From NCBI GenBank assembly GCA_947623455.1, contig OX392535.1, positions 42,246,688-42,310,687 on the forward strand: a DNA stretch of 64,000 bases, in the 5' to 3' direction. This document shows positions 36,713 to 49,900 of the stretch, one piece after another (position 1 is the stretch's first letter; each line of letters starts with the position of its first letter). The translations under genes and the position numbers were made by a program. The notes under the pieces are model-generated. The model searched no databases. It worked only from the letters and a program-made list of their open reading frames with translations, and was not told the DNA's origin. This stretch comes from Mimachlamys varia (lineage: Eukaryota; Mollusca; Bivalvia; Pectinida; Pectinidae).

Positions 36713-39700
36713 TCAGCAAGATTCTAGACTCCGCTCGTGCCAGTCATCTTCGTTAGTCCAATGTCCAGACGATCACGTGAGGGTCGGGGCTGTGCACGTG
36801 GGTCGCCGACGATGGTTCCAGTCTTCTCATGTATAAATGGTTCCCATGGAAATGAGAATAGTGACCTATAACCACGGATAATGATTCGAGACGACCTACA
36901 AACTAGTTTTTGATAAAGTTGCAAATAAAAACCTCAAATCATTACGTAGATTGCAAAGTGTTATTAGTTGAAATAATTTTATTGGACTATTTAACCGTTT
37001 ACAAACGTTTAATCTAAATATGTAATATTTGGATGTAACTCATAGAAAATGATATTCTGGAAACCGATGCGTCAACTGCGGTTGTTTATTATTTGTTCGT
37101 TCTATGAAAAAGGTACAAAATTGTTAAATTCAAGAACTGCATTGTTTTTAATTTTTTTATATATTATTTTCTATGCATCTTGTAAAACAAAGTATAATGC
37201 TATAATGTCGTTCTCTCATTTCATATTTATTTCAAAATCATGCTTGAAAATTAAATTCATTAAACTTTTAGTTTTTCAGTTTATGTCGGACAAACTTTTG
37301 GATAAGTAGCAAACTTGAGAATACCATAGTTATCCTGGTTTACAATCGCCTGTGCTTTAGAATTTCGCACACTCGACGAAAATGCAAAGTAGCGGCGTTT
37401 TTTCGTCCCATTAGATAGCAACGTTAGGGATATACGGATGCTACATCTTAATCCCATTAATTCGCCTGCCTTAATTAGGGATTAGTGGTTCTCTCTAATC
37501 AAGTAAGCTCCACTTGGTAGAGATTGACACTCCTTCAAACGTCGATAATAACGAGACAAGTAGCTGAGATTAAAACACATTACACAAATCTGTTTGGACC
37601 CTACAACATTAGCAATGTAATCTCCAGCCGTAAATATTAGCCGCACGAGAGTTGACGGGGCGGATATTAGGATTAACCTTACGTAATATGGGCGGGTTCG
37701 ATCGGTTCGTGCCAAGGTTCCCAATAGTTTGCTTCTTAGGATAGAATTCTCACACGAGAATCAATAAGAGATCTAATGATGTTGGTAGGAGACGGAAAAT
37801 AAAACCCCCATCCAATGTTGATTTGGGTGTACGAAAACATCTTACCTATGGTATTAAATCATGTTATTCGTATCCTGTGCGTCCCAACAACCAACAGTCA
37901 TTGGTAGACGAATACATATGTTCAGATTCTATATGAAATATCAAACACATTTAAAACCCCGTACATTATTAAATTATGTCACAATATCAATTGATATCAT
38001 TGGCTTTTCTTATCGATATCAATGATATGATAAATTCGCATTACTAATATCCATCTTGTACCACCATGTATTGTCGCTTATTGGTACCCATTGTTTCTGA
38101 GAATAATTAAAGCATCAATGCTGTTGGCGGATACGAATACGAATGCCACACATGGAGGTCTTGAATCGGTGACCCAGTGATGAATGACTAGTGACATAGC
38201 AGCGTTAAGGTGGCTCAACACACCACGACAAACTTGAAAAAAACTATTGAAATCTTAATATTGTGATTGATTCATATGCTAACTCAATAATTTCATCGAC
38301 TTAGAATACCATCCGGCAAGCGCATAATGTTTTGTTTTTCTTCTGTGATTAACAAAACAAAATGTTTTTTCCCTTTGTCCTTTTGCTTATACGTGTATTT
38401 TGTTTTCCAATAACTAACAAAACAAACAAAAAAACAAAACCAAAAATTATAATGTACACTTTGCTCGGAATCATAGGACCTCACAAAAAGGGATGCTGAT
38501 GGTCATCTATCGAGTACCTGTCGCTTGGCGAGAACCAGGATAGCTGCCTTTCATCTTATATGTAATATGATCCAAACGACGCCAATTTGTTCTTAATTAA
38601 ATGTTTTTAAAACTCTGTTCCAACACCTTTATAATTAGATTAAGTGTAGAGCAATTATTGTCTTAACTCATTGTCATCGATATAGTTGTTCCGAACTACA
38701 TATATATGTACATGTAGCAATAAAACTTGCTTCCTTTCGGAGGCGACCGAAGGAGTAGATCCACTATCAGTCTGTATGTAAAAGAGGTCATATTTTATTT
38801 AGACATAGATAATTAACAATTTTAAAGTTTCAGTTTTATCTTGAATATTGTATAAAAACTAAAAAGCAGCATTTCGATGTAAAAAGCTTGGGTTAATTCT
38901 GTGTGGCTTAAAGAAAAAAATAGTATTTTAAATCGTTTCAATGCATAATTTATACGTTTTACAAAATGCACGATATAGCTGGTGAACAGTTACACGTGAA
39001 GATGAAAATTTTCGATGTCACAATATTTACAGAAGGTTAGACCGCACCCATCAACATTTTGTCAGACTAAAATCTGCAAGGAAGAGAAGGTCATCAAGAT
39101 AAGCAGGTTTTAGTTGGAATTCTCCAAAGACCTATTTACTTAGTTTGACGATGCACAAATACCTTGTGTATTTATTTAGTCATTTTCCTGGGCTCTGTCT
39201 GTGAACGGAATTGTAAATGCACTTTAGACACCGCGCAGCAATCTTATGTCAAAGCATACTGTCAGCTTAGTCACTGAAATTCTAAACGTAAATTTGTTTA
39301 CCTTTTCACGAATTTTATTAAGCTGACCATTTCAAAGTTTCTTTTATTTTTTGGTAAAAAATGGTTACAAAAGACAGAAGGTGGTTATCAAAACGAACTA
39401 GTAAAAATTTACAGATTATTTGAAAAGAATTGTCTATTTGAAAGCTGACCAATCGCGTTAAAGCAAGACGCGGCATGTTTCGAAAACTTTTAGCACAAAT
39501 TAATACTGATTTACTTGACGAGTTTTGACATGTGAGATCGCATTTGTGTGTTTATTTACTGTAAACACTCTCCCAGCTGCAGTATCTGGAATTATAAACT
39601 AACTTTATGTTAAAAGAGCTTAGGAGGCTATGAGTGGGAGCTAGGTATTCTTAAATATTTCCCGTAGAATGAAACGAGTTTGATTTTACGTAAATTCAAA

Positions 39701-40257
39701 TCTTCCAAAAATGATAAACGAATTTGCTATTTCAATGAATATTTACTCTCTATATTGACTTAAGATCGATAAAATGTAATATTTACATTTCTACTGCACA
39801 AATCAATGTATAAGTCCCAGCAATGTATTTTATTTCCCAATATTTACAATCTATATTGAAATTTACTCAATATCACCTAATACACTGAAACTATATTATA
39901 GCATGTGCCAAATTTTCCAAGACAACAATACATATGGGCGGAGATATGCAAATTAGCCGGTTTGAGACACATTTGTGTGATATCATCAACAACAGACATG
40001 GGTTGTTTAATCGTGGTTTATGTAAATTTCATGCTGTTACATTTAATGATCCTTTCTAACGTTTCTAAGTTTTGAAATATGTTTTGACATCAGATGGGAC
40101 TATCCTAAATACCAGGACAGAATAGTTATGAGCCTTTTACAGAAAATGCTGTTAATATAATAATTAACCTTTGATTTTGTTTAGATCATAAGATCGTAAA
40201 TCCATCGCTTTACCTCATGCTCCATCGGTTTTATGATTCAATAAACCAAATTCAATC
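36713..40257. other. Non-coding stretch
   Basis: No gene, RNA gene or array that I can support. Open frames near 37049-37309, 37482-37724 and 38293-38484 are unrecognised. Confidence 0.45.
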
Positions 40258-42270
40258 CTAGTTATCCTTGAATGACGTACATCGGGACACTGCTTTTGGC
40301 GTCATAATTGTCGCTTTTGGAGATTGCATTGTCCCGCTGTCAATCTGTCTAGATTTGCCCTGTTTAGACAAACTGACGGTAGATTGGCAGGACCTTGTCA
40401 GTGTCTATGTAGCTGGTCCACACCAGTTGATTGGGGTAGCTCTAGTCAATCATCACGTCCCAGGACAAATACGGATCACAGACTACTTTGGAAGGATGCA
40501 GATGAGATTAACAGTCGGGAAAGTCTTGCATCTTTGATAGATCTGGAATGTGGAAAATAAGAGGATACACCATGTCACCAATTATCTTTATCATACGAAT
40601 GAACCTCATCATAAGGCTGCAGCGAGGGAAACACGAGGACCAATGTTGGAATCTGGTGTCTAACAGCCAGCTAAGCGAAGCTACATGGGCGATCTTACCG
40701 TCACAACCGCAACTCCCTTCAAGCCAGGTGGGTTCTAATCATCTGTGCGCTAGAGGATGTTGTCTTATGGTGCATGGATGCAATACAAGACTCGATAATC
40801 TCGTTACATCATAATGTAAATGGGCCGGAACACTGAAGGAATAGTTTATGCTGAATGCCAAGATAAAAGAGAAGAGATCCCTTCAGCCATTGGCAGCCGA
40901 GTCAAATGTCCTGGGAAAATGGTTCGACAACATTCTCAGTGACAGCCAGAACTAAAAAACATCCAGTCCCGCCTGCGCTAAAAGATGGAGAAGAAGTCCG
41001 GCCTTCCAGGGAAGTACAAGGCCTGGATGTACCAGCATGGTATGCTACCGAGATTGACATGGCTGCTGCTATATGAGATCCCTGTGACGCCAATGGAGTA
41101 TTGAAAGAGGATGGTGAATGCTTGGAAGTGTTCTACATCGATTAAGACAGAAGGGGGGGGGGGGGGGGGGGGTGGAGAGAGACGGTAGGCTGAAATTGAG
41201 GGACCTCCTAGGGAACACATGTGTAGGACAAAAAGACTTGACTTTTACATTTCCAGCACTGAGGAAAGGCCAGCACTCTGTAGTACCGGCAGATGGTTCA
41301 GGACTCACACAACTAAATCAGTCAATCAACAAATATCTCATTTCGTTTGTAGTTCCTATATAAAATTAGTTCTGGCTAATAACCGGGTTACATGAGGAAG
41401 TTTAACGAGGAACTGGTGACAAAGTTCTGGATAATTGGAATGTACGGATACTTAATTTTTGAAAAATGTAAATTATTTTCATGTTTCCATGTCAGTGTGC
41501 ACAGGATCAAAAACTATGGAGGCGTTTCTATTTAGGGTCACCGGTTTTGCATGTTAACTTCCTGATGTCAACTTCTGGACATTGTAGCAGCCCAGTTTGC
41601 TAGTAAATGTCCCAGAAAACTCATTTTGTAGCCTTTGCAATGGATGTATTTATGAATCTGGACAGCTGTCACTAGTGCTGAACTTCAAATATCACTAGCT
41701 AAACTGTTTGATAATAACATCTACATTTGTAGTAAATGATTTAGTTGTGCGAGTCCTTTCAGAAAGAAAGTTCGGACAGTAAAAGAGGAGAGACAAAAGC
41801 TATACGGTTTGTCGAGCAGGAAGAAAGAAGGAAAGGAAAGCTAAGAAGCTATCCTTCTGTCTTTAACAAAGCTCAGACATGGGCGATGAAGGTGGAAATA
41901 AAGCTTGTCTTCCGAGACGTTGTAGAAACAACACTGACATCGTGATGTCGTCGCAGCAGTCTAAATTCATCTTCACAGTCTATAGAGCTTACGGTGCCAT
42001 GAGAAAGGTGATATGAGGAAGTCCGTTAAAGGAAGTACAAATGAACATGTACGAAGAGTTTATGGAAAAGTGCAGAAACAAGGGATTGACTGTGTGGCTC
42101 TTCTCATTAAAGTTAGGCTGCAGACGATTATCCGACCATTCATCGTGGGGATGTTTCAGACACAAGAAGTCAAGAGAAGAGATAGACGTGCAGCCGTTAG
42201 ACGTTTATCGGGAGCTATACTGAGAGACCATCGTGATGACTGCGGAAAAGACGAGACGAAACGATGTTAA
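40258..42270 (+). pseudogene. Decayed LINE (non-LTR retrotransposon) ORF2 relic
   Basis: Fragments in shifting frames follow the order of a LINE RT and its C-terminal region. Near 40560-40600 is TMSPIIFIIRMNLIIR (fingers/palm); near 40680-40700 the catalytic box is changed to YMGD; near 40900 VLGKWFDN; near 41010-41080 GKYKAWMYQHGMLPRLTW (thumb side); near 42041-42110 a Cys-Arg-rich C-terminal piece (KCRNKGLTVW). A 20-G run (41153-41172) and a 456-bp TIR element (41301-41756) interrupt it. The RT is dead: frames are broken and one catalytic Asp is lost. Clade not assigned. Confidence 0.6.
41301..41756. mobile_element. 456-bp TIR element, relative of 60590-61052
   Basis: Ends are inverted: 'ggactcacacaactaaatca' at the left and 'tgatttagttgtgcgagtcc' at the right. 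About 120 bp next to the right end clearly matches the inverted left part of the 60590-61052 element ('acttcaaatat', 'ataataacat', 'gtagtaaat'). Flanks TTCA and TTTC could be decayed copies of a TTAA target. No coding capacity. Confidence 0.75.
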
Positions 42271-43948
42271 AGCCGACATAGACAAGTAGCGGTTTGGCCA
42301 CCACTGTTGGCCGACCAGTCTGAGGTTGTTGTGGTTTGGGTTCGAAACAAAGGAATGGGACTGGATACCAGAAGATAACGTCGATAAGGAATTCACAACA
42401 AAATGGCACTAGGGACATGCATAAAAACATCATCAACAATGACTAATACTGTATGTATAAATCTTAATTAACGGTATGTCGATTAGCAAAGTTGTAAATA
42501 CGAATTTGTAGGTTTCACCGTAGAAGACATTGCAGTTGTATCGAAATTTTTCATATTTTCATTCCGTTTTGTAATTTGGTGCAATTACGGCTTTAACTTT
42601 GGCAGGACGGGCGAATATTGTTCCGCCTTTACATTTATTAATATTGTTATCGAAACATCAACTGATTGTTATCGTTTTATTTCACTTGCAGGGTGTTCTT
42701 GGGACACAACACGTATATTACGCACCAGAACATGTGAAAATCGATGTGAGACTTCTGAACAGCTTACCGTACAAGGAAAACTATACTACTTAGACTACCT
42801 TTGTATGATGCAGTTTAGTTTATTTTTACGGCATACTGTATCTATTACTAAATTTAAAAGGTGCAGCATATGTGAGTGGTACGTCATCTTTTGTAATGGC
42901 AATGATTGAGTACTCACTCATATTCAATTTGAATTGAAAATTTCCTGAATTTTTAATTGATGGCTGCGATTCCGTAAAATTATGGGACATATTTGAAAAT
43001 CAAGTCTTTTTATATTTTTCTTTTCTTTTTGAGCCTTTCCTGAAAGCTCCGAATAAAAGCAATATTTTCTTAGTATCATGATACGCAGACAAAATGTGTC
43101 GATGGTATAATATAATGATAGTTATTGTAAATTTTCATACACACCTCAAAAATGCAATGAATGAGATATACTTCAGTACTTTCGTTAAATTTGTATTTGA
43201 TAAGCCCGATACAGTTCAATTACATGAACGTAACCTTTACCCAGTGGTAGACGGGAGTTACGTGAAAAGTTAGCATGAATTGGTGAACAAAGAGCAACAA
43301 CTCGTACAGATTTCGTGAACAGGGGACTTCCCGACTTTTGCTATATCTACAAAATGAGTTGATATTCTTAGTTAAAACAGGCTTTAGCTTAAACTTCAAA
43401 CGATTTCCTATGTAAATACCTTTCTTTCAAGTTACCAGAGTTGGTGTTCGGGGAATGAGCCATTTGATCAATAAATATTACTGTCACACACACAACATTA
43501 GGTCAAAAAAGAAATACAATGTAAGTCGGCGATTAAGAGGTCAATAGACGTGTTACAATGTTAATCACTTTGGTACAGAATTATGAGAATGGTTAGATAT
43601 TTAGACCTAAACCAAATTGTTCTGCGTAATGCAAGTTTGCATGACTTATTGGGTTATACCAATTAAATACCCCCTCAATGGTGATAATATCAATATAATC
43701 CTAAAATATTTCTAAATACTTTAATTTAGGTCCAAAATAGCCGTTACAAAATCTCAGGTCACAATGGTTTTAGAGTAAGTAATTCAACAGCTCCCAAAAG
43801 ACAGATTACAACCCGGGATTATATATACTTAGAGAGTATCGTGATAAACTGAGATTAATTAGGAAGGGATGGATTTCATTACGATTTCCATATACAAGTA
43901 ACGACCCAGAAATTCAGATAAAAGTGTCCAGCGGCAGGGCCACACTGA
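42271..43948. other. Non-coding stretch with one short dispersed repeat
   Basis: Only the ~90-bp repeat at 42805-42893 (shared with 7003-7090) can be supported. Confidence 0.5.
42805..42893 (+). repeat. Short dispersed repeat shared with 7003-7090
   Basis: Same shared blocks as the copy at 7003-7090, with about 80 percent of positions alike by eye. Confidence 0.65.
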
Positions 43949-44115
43949 TTTGTCAATCTTAACACCACGACTGTATTCGTCCTTCATGATTAGAGCCATA
44001 ATTATACATTAACCGTTCCCATTTACACAAGGAACCACAGGCGGGACCTGGTCCGTGCGACTAAGGCAATCTCAATGTTGTTCCTACTATGATGCAGATA
44101 CATACAATGTAACAG

Positions 44116-44307
44116 GCCCTGGTTTCATCAACGTTCCTTAACTTAAGGAAATTCCTTAACTTAAAAATCTCCATAGGAAAGCATTACAGAATTTAAGGGG
44201 AAAATCCTTAGTTAAGGAACTTTCCTTAAATTCTGTAATGCTTTCCTATGGAGATTTTTAAGTTAAGGAATTTCCTTAAGTTAAGAAACGTTCATGAAAC
44301 CGGGGCC
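44116..44307. mobile_element. 192-bp foldback MITE
   Basis: Arms of about 80-85 bp form an almost perfect palindrome beginning 'ggccctggtttcat' and ending 'atgaaaccggggcc', rich in 'ttaaggaa'. It is flanked by AG on both sides. The duplicate locus has the uninterrupted sequence (63036-63050, 'gtaacagaatcatcg'), which defines the insertion. A decayed end of the same family lies at 48925-48966. Confidence 0.85.
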
Positions 44308-44407
44308 AGATCATTGAAAAGGGGTCTGAACCAATTGGTATTGAATAACATAGTAATTGTTAACAATGTATTTCAGTCCTTGTATTTATGTTAAATATAA
44401 CAAAGAC

Positions 44408-45265
44408 AAGAGGCCCAATGGGCCTACATCGCTCACTTGGTATCAATCTCAAACTGGTAACCCTAAAGTCACCTAAATTTATTTCTGTAAGATATTCAGA
44501 ACAACATGTCCAGATTTAAACATATTTTACCAATGTGACCTTGTAAAACAAGGTCATTTTCATTTGTAAATTTAGTTTGGATTCATCCAAGGAAGCTACC
44601 AAATATCATACATGTCTCTAGGTCTTTTGGTTTATCAGAAGTCGGTCAAAGGTTTTAACAGATTTGATCCCTATGACCTTGAATATGGGTCAAGGTCATT
44701 TCTGTTCACAAACTTTGCCAAGCTTCGTCCATGAAACCTTTCAGCCAAACATCATGCTTCTAGGCCTTTTGGTATTTCAGAAGAAGTCGTTTGAAAGTTT
44801 TAACAGATTTGCCCTTGTGACCTTGAATATACGTCAACGTCAATTCTTTTCGCAAACTTTGCCATGATTCATCTAAGGAACCTTTCAGCCAAACATCATG
44901 CTTCTAGGGCTTTTGGTTGATTAGAAGATGCCGTTTACAGGTTATATCAGATTTGACCCCAGCCTTGAATATGGGTCAAGGTCATTTCTTGTCGCAAACT
45001 TCGGTTGGCTTCTTTCAAGGAAGCTACCAGTCAAATATACTGTCTCTATGTCTGACAGTATTTAAGAAGAAGTCGTTTGAAAGTTTTAGCGCCTGTGACC
45101 TTGAAAGTAGGGGAAAGTGATTTTTTTTCGCAAACTTTGTCCAGCTACCGGCCAAATTTCATGTCACTAGGCCTTTTGGTATTTCAGAAGTCGTTTAAAG
45201 GAAAGGTTGACGGATGCAGGACGGACGCTACACCATCGCATAAGCTCACTCAGGTGAGCAACTAA
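44408..45265 (+). mobile_element. Non-autonomous bivalve-type repeat, copy 1
   Basis: Opens 'caagaggcccaatgggccta' then 'catcgctcac' and closes 'ctcactcaggtgagca'. The interior is a degenerate tandem of ~120-145 bp units containing 'tgaccttgaatatgggtcaa', 'ctttcagccaaacatcatgc' and 'tttggtatttcagaagaagt'. No protein is encoded; open frames are translations of the units. The mobilising enzyme is unknown. Confidence 0.7.
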
Positions 45266-45446
45266 TTGAGTGTCTTCTTTCCAAGGTTTCTTTTGGCTCA
45301 TTTAGACAAAAAGTTAGCTGCGGCTGCTATAGTGACAAGTTTCATAGGTGACAAACTTAAGTTGAGACCATGTAGAATTTTCAATCATAAGTTGAATTTG
45401 ACGTGGCGCCATTGGTCCCCTATTTCTCTTATTCATATCCATAAAA

Positions 45447-45685
45447 TTGGTCGGGTGGTGCAATGAATTTGCCTTTCACCAAGGTGGATGGGGCTCGATT
45501 CCCCGTGCGGATCGACGGGAAAAATGTATGGTACCACCTCCTTGACTACTATAAGTGGGTTTTCTCCAGTGTCCCTGATTTCTCCCACACAAAAACCTGT
45601 ACACGCTAACATCCAGGCTTACAAAAGTTATCAATATTTCTTGAATAACTTGTGTCATAAATGTTGTAAAATAAATAAAGTTTAA
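45447..45685 (+). repeat. tRNA-derived SINE
   Basis: 'gggtggtgcaatgaatttgc' (A-box region) and 'ggctcgattccccg' (B-box region) match the SINE at 6112-6354, followed by the same body ('tctccagtgtccctgattt', 'gtacacgctaacatccagg') and an 'ataaataaag' end. Confidence 0.75.
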
Positions 45686-46596
45686 CAGTTGATTAGTTTT
45701 AACATCATTTGTTTTACCTGAATAAAAAGGGAGACACTACAATTTCAGCGGTACCCTCGATCTGGCCTGGAGCTAATGATAAACAAACGATACACACAAA
45801 CACATACAGTACATATCGATTTATTTTGACATAAAAAAAATAACATAACAGAACATAAAATAAATCATCTCAAAAGTGCACCAAGTAACTTTGCTTTAAT
45901 AAATGTCTTTCATATCAATAATAAAGATAAAAAATAAACATGACTTAACCGTACACAATACTATCATTTGACAGTACTATATTGTATCAGTCGAATCATA
46001 ATACGTCATACAGTAAAAAACTGTAATCTGTAAACAAAAATAACACAACAGTCTATACCTATTTTGTTATAATTGATACAAATAACACACAAAAACAACA
46101 CAAAAATAATGATGGTGATCATTAATGCATTATTAATTAGCATTGATATCATCCTCATCCATACAATCTACATGATCTTCATCGTCATCATCACACTACC
46201 CTATTTCATCATCAATTATGCATTATTGATAATATCATCATCACCATCACTGCACAAGTCAATTTCATCATCAAAACATAAATCATCATAATTGAAGCAT
46301 TATTAATTAACATCAATAAAATCATCATCACAACCACACAAATCAATATACTAGTAAATAACTCAAATACTCAAGGTGCATAATTTGTGTTCCCTCCTGT
46401 AAAGGGCATAACTGTTTGACAAAGAGTCATGCAAAGATGTGTCAACCGAAATCATATCCTTGGCAGTCACAGCACCTCATCCTCCCAAGCATGGATCAGT
46501 GGTGCAGACAGCTGTGACACCCACATGATTGGATTAGGAGTCTGAGATGTATGTTGTACCATGTAACAGGCTGACTCAATGTAAACCCAGACTTAC
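45686..46596. other. Non-coding, with ATC-rich simple sequence; possible 3' exon
   Basis: About 46100-46340 is rich in 'atcatc'. On the minus strand 46450-46540 could hold a terminal exon of the transposase gene (an open segment ...SAPLIHAWEDEVL then stop). I cannot place an acceptor that keeps phase with exon 46597-46966, except one leaving an intron of only 26 nt. Confidence 0.35.
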
Positions 46597-46966
46597 CAAT
46601 CCAATCAATGAAGGCATGCTGGAAGAAGAAGGTGATCTGCCCCACATACAGTCCACCTGGCAAAGTGCACGACATAATCCCTGCCCTCTCGCGTTGGTCC
46701 TCCTTCTCCACATAGAAATCCTGGTACACCACTTCCTTCTCTCCTATCTCTTTCTTTGCAAAGTGGAAAATGGTGATGCTGTTGGAGGAAAGTGATGTTG
46801 TTTTCAACAGCTGGCACAGAGCTTCCCTCTCCAGATCAGACATTGGGCTCTTCCTTCCTTTGAATTGTCCTGGATACAAGTAATGCAATGTCATGGACTC
46901 CGCTGGTTTCGATTGAAGGGGTTCAAAAAATCCTGCTCCATCCAGCATGCTTACAAGCCACTGCAC
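46597..46966 (-). CDS. Transposase exon 10 of those visible
   Basis: 370 nt, acceptor 'tttttcgcag', donor 'gtaagt'. It begins VQWLVSMLDGAGFFEP and ends YVGQITFFFQHAFIDWIG. The 'GQI.FFF.H.F' step occurs in the C-terminal part of metazoan TNP2-like proteins. It ends in phase 1, so at least one more exon is expected. Confidence 0.7.
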
Positions 46967-49900
46967 CTGCGAAAAATAGGAAATCATAATTATGAATTAT
47001 CCATAAAATAATGTAGGGGGGGGGGGTGGAAAAGGAGGCAATTTTCAGTGGCCACTATCATTCATCCACTGAAACTTGGGCCACACTTTAATTAACTGTA
47101 AGTCATTATTGTGAAACTGAATCACCCAATTTGACCTAATAATTGTACAAGTTCCTTTATAATGGGGTCTGTTTAAGTAGTCCTCATAATAGACCATTTA
47201 GTTGCAATTGATGCCTGGATAGAGTTTTAATGTCATCCTATTATTGCATATGAAGTTTAATATAAAAAAATAGCTAGAACACCAATACGTCAGAAAGGAC
47301 CACGCTATATTATTTGACTGTAAGATTTACAGAGATGTCAAGTATGACTCTAGATTTGATACAGATCAACTTTGCTTCATAATGTCATGACAAGATGTTA
47401 GTAGCTGTAACATTTGACTGTGTTCTTTGGTCTGATGACCATGGGCTTTGATTAAATGATTCCTTGCTAGATTACAACCAACTTCACTTTAATATCACAA
47501 GTAAACTAAATATTTAAAGGTGTAAACGTTGACCTTTTTGATCTCAAGACATCTGATTAATTGATACCTTGATTGATTCTGACCAACTTCACAATGTCAT
47601 AACTAAATGTTAACCAGTCATGAAATGTTAAATTCGACCTTGACTTTGGACCCAATGACCACGAGGTTTGGCCAGATGATACCTTGCTTGATTGACCAAT
47701 ACTGCTTTATATTGTCATAACAAACTGTTATGCAGTTAATATTCAGTTGGTTTTTTTTCTATCACAGGAAATATGCATACTTCCATCTTCTTGACAACAT
47801 TTAAGTCTGGATCCCAGCTGCTTGTCATTAGGTTGGAAAGGGTTTTATTAAACCTTTCATATGGAAACATCCAGAATCCATATGGTGGGCCGTACAACCG
47901 GATGTACTGTGGTAGATGGTGTAGGATGTGCATCACATGTCCCTTTAAAATAATAGAAAATTGGATAATAAAAATAAGTCATGGAAAACGAGAAAAAAAG
48001 GTATGTTGCAACATAACACAAATAGCAACCATGGTGAATTTAAGTATCCAGTATGGACCATTTCATTGTTATTGGCTTTGTAATAATAAATAACTTAACA
48101 GAATAAGTCAACATTGGTCAACCAAGGGGATTGCCTAGGTACATCTGAACATTGTACAATAAATGGCAAGCGTGTAAAATCATAAAATCATAATCCATGA
48201 AGTAAAATAGATTTGGTCACTGGAGTTGGACAATGTCCGTGTGGGGGAGGGGGAGGAGGAGGATGAAGGACATCCGGACTTTCATTGAATCTGAACCTGA
48301 TCTGTGTCTTTTCATACACCTACATTCAAATTACAGTTAAATCTATTTAAGTAAATGACAGAATGATGTCTCATGGCAGGCAGGAACATTTTGCACCAAT
48401 TGGGGGAGATTACATTTATATTAATTATCTGCTGCCACAGTTCTTTTCCGAATCTAATGACCTCATTATCTATAACATGAAAACTGTTATTACCTGTAAC
48501 GATGCTGGAAAGTCTCTTTCCATTCGACACAGGGCCTCGTGCCACTTCGTCTCTACTGCATCCAATGTTCTGGTATCTACTGTCAGTTTGAAAATACCCT
48601 CTAACACCAGCAGGAAGTTCATCAGAGAATCTCTCTGATTCTTCCCAAGCATGTCCCGGAGGCAGAACTGGAGAATCTCTCTCATTCTTCCCAAGCATGT
48701 CCCGGAGACAGAACCGGAGAATCTCTGATTCTTCCCAAGCATGTCCCGGAGGCAGAACCGGAGAATCTCTCATTCTTTCTAAGCATGACCTGGAGGCAGA
48801 ACCGGAGAATCTCTCATTCTTTCCAAGCATGTCCCGGAGGCAGAACCGGAGAATCCCAGTGGTGAAAATCTGAGGAACCAATCGGTGTAAATTAACATAC
48901 AATTCTCATAGCTAACATAAGTTAGGGAAATAATCTTGAGTTAAGGAACATTCATGAAACTGTGGCCAGTTTAATACTTAGAATCTGTGGCCAGATACTT
49001 CAACAACCACTTTGTTAAAGCACAATGGTACTGTTATGCTGTATGATTCAAGCTGCTATACATCAACATGCTATCTTTATGCTTGCATCTGGCATCAGTT
49101 ACTCCTAGAGTGGTTTATACAACTTGAAATTCAGTTCTAATATATTTATTTGACACACCCTCATCAATATAATGCTAACTAATATAGTGAAATCAAAGGG
49201 AACCACAATTTATCATGTTAAAATTGTTGACAGGCAATACATATAAAATAGCTTTTAATATTACAAATTTCTTCATAGTTGTATTATTCATAACAATGCC
49301 TAGTGAGTACACATTTACATCACTGTAAACTGACAGCTAATGCATGATATTAGAAAATTGAATTGGTCTTCTGCTCTGTTCAATATTCACAATCACAAAT
49401 ATTGCTTACCTGGTGCCATGTGTGGGTCTTGATCCCACCACAAATCTGGACAAACACACCATCTGGAATGTCTCCAAAATCTGGGGGGGGGGGGGACTTG
49501 ACCAAAGACAGTCTTTGATCTGCCTGCAGCCTTTCCCCCTTTGTCAAGCAGAACGGAGCAGGAGGCAATTTGTTCTTAGGGAATCTGAAATAATTTTATA
49601 GATTAAGACTTGCAAGCTAGCTCAGTTGTTATGGGAAAACTACACAAAAAATGTATGGTAAAGAGGTTGCTTTTTATTAAGCTGTAATATCAGTATTATC
49701 AGATTACCAAACAAATTTATTTTCTGAAATCCTTTATCAAAAAGTATTGTGTTGTTAATATTTCGAAATTGGCGAAATAGCGATTACAAATGACTGTTAT
49801 GGTTAAATGTGGCAGCCCATTTTAGTTATGTAACTCATTTGTGTTATTTTCTAACAAGAGGCCCATGGGCCTTAACGGTCACCTGATGTTTGACATGAAA

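Larger units (their letters stand above)
43949..45431 (+). repeat. Direct duplication, copy 1
   Basis: Matches 57018-57043 plus 62881-64000 in the same order and orientation, from 'tttgtcaatcttaacaccac' to 'gacgtggcgccattggtccc'. The match covers DNA on both sides of an embedded transposon-like block (44408-45265), so a locus has been duplicated rather than one element inserted twice. Copy 1 contains a 192-bp foldback element that copy 2 lacks. Copy 2 contains the Ngaro element and has two small internal deletions. Confidence 0.8.

Noticed and set aside
41118..41363. Open frame with a poly-Gly stretch
   Set aside because: The Gly run is the 20-G tract within a broken LINE relic, and the frame then enters the TIR element.
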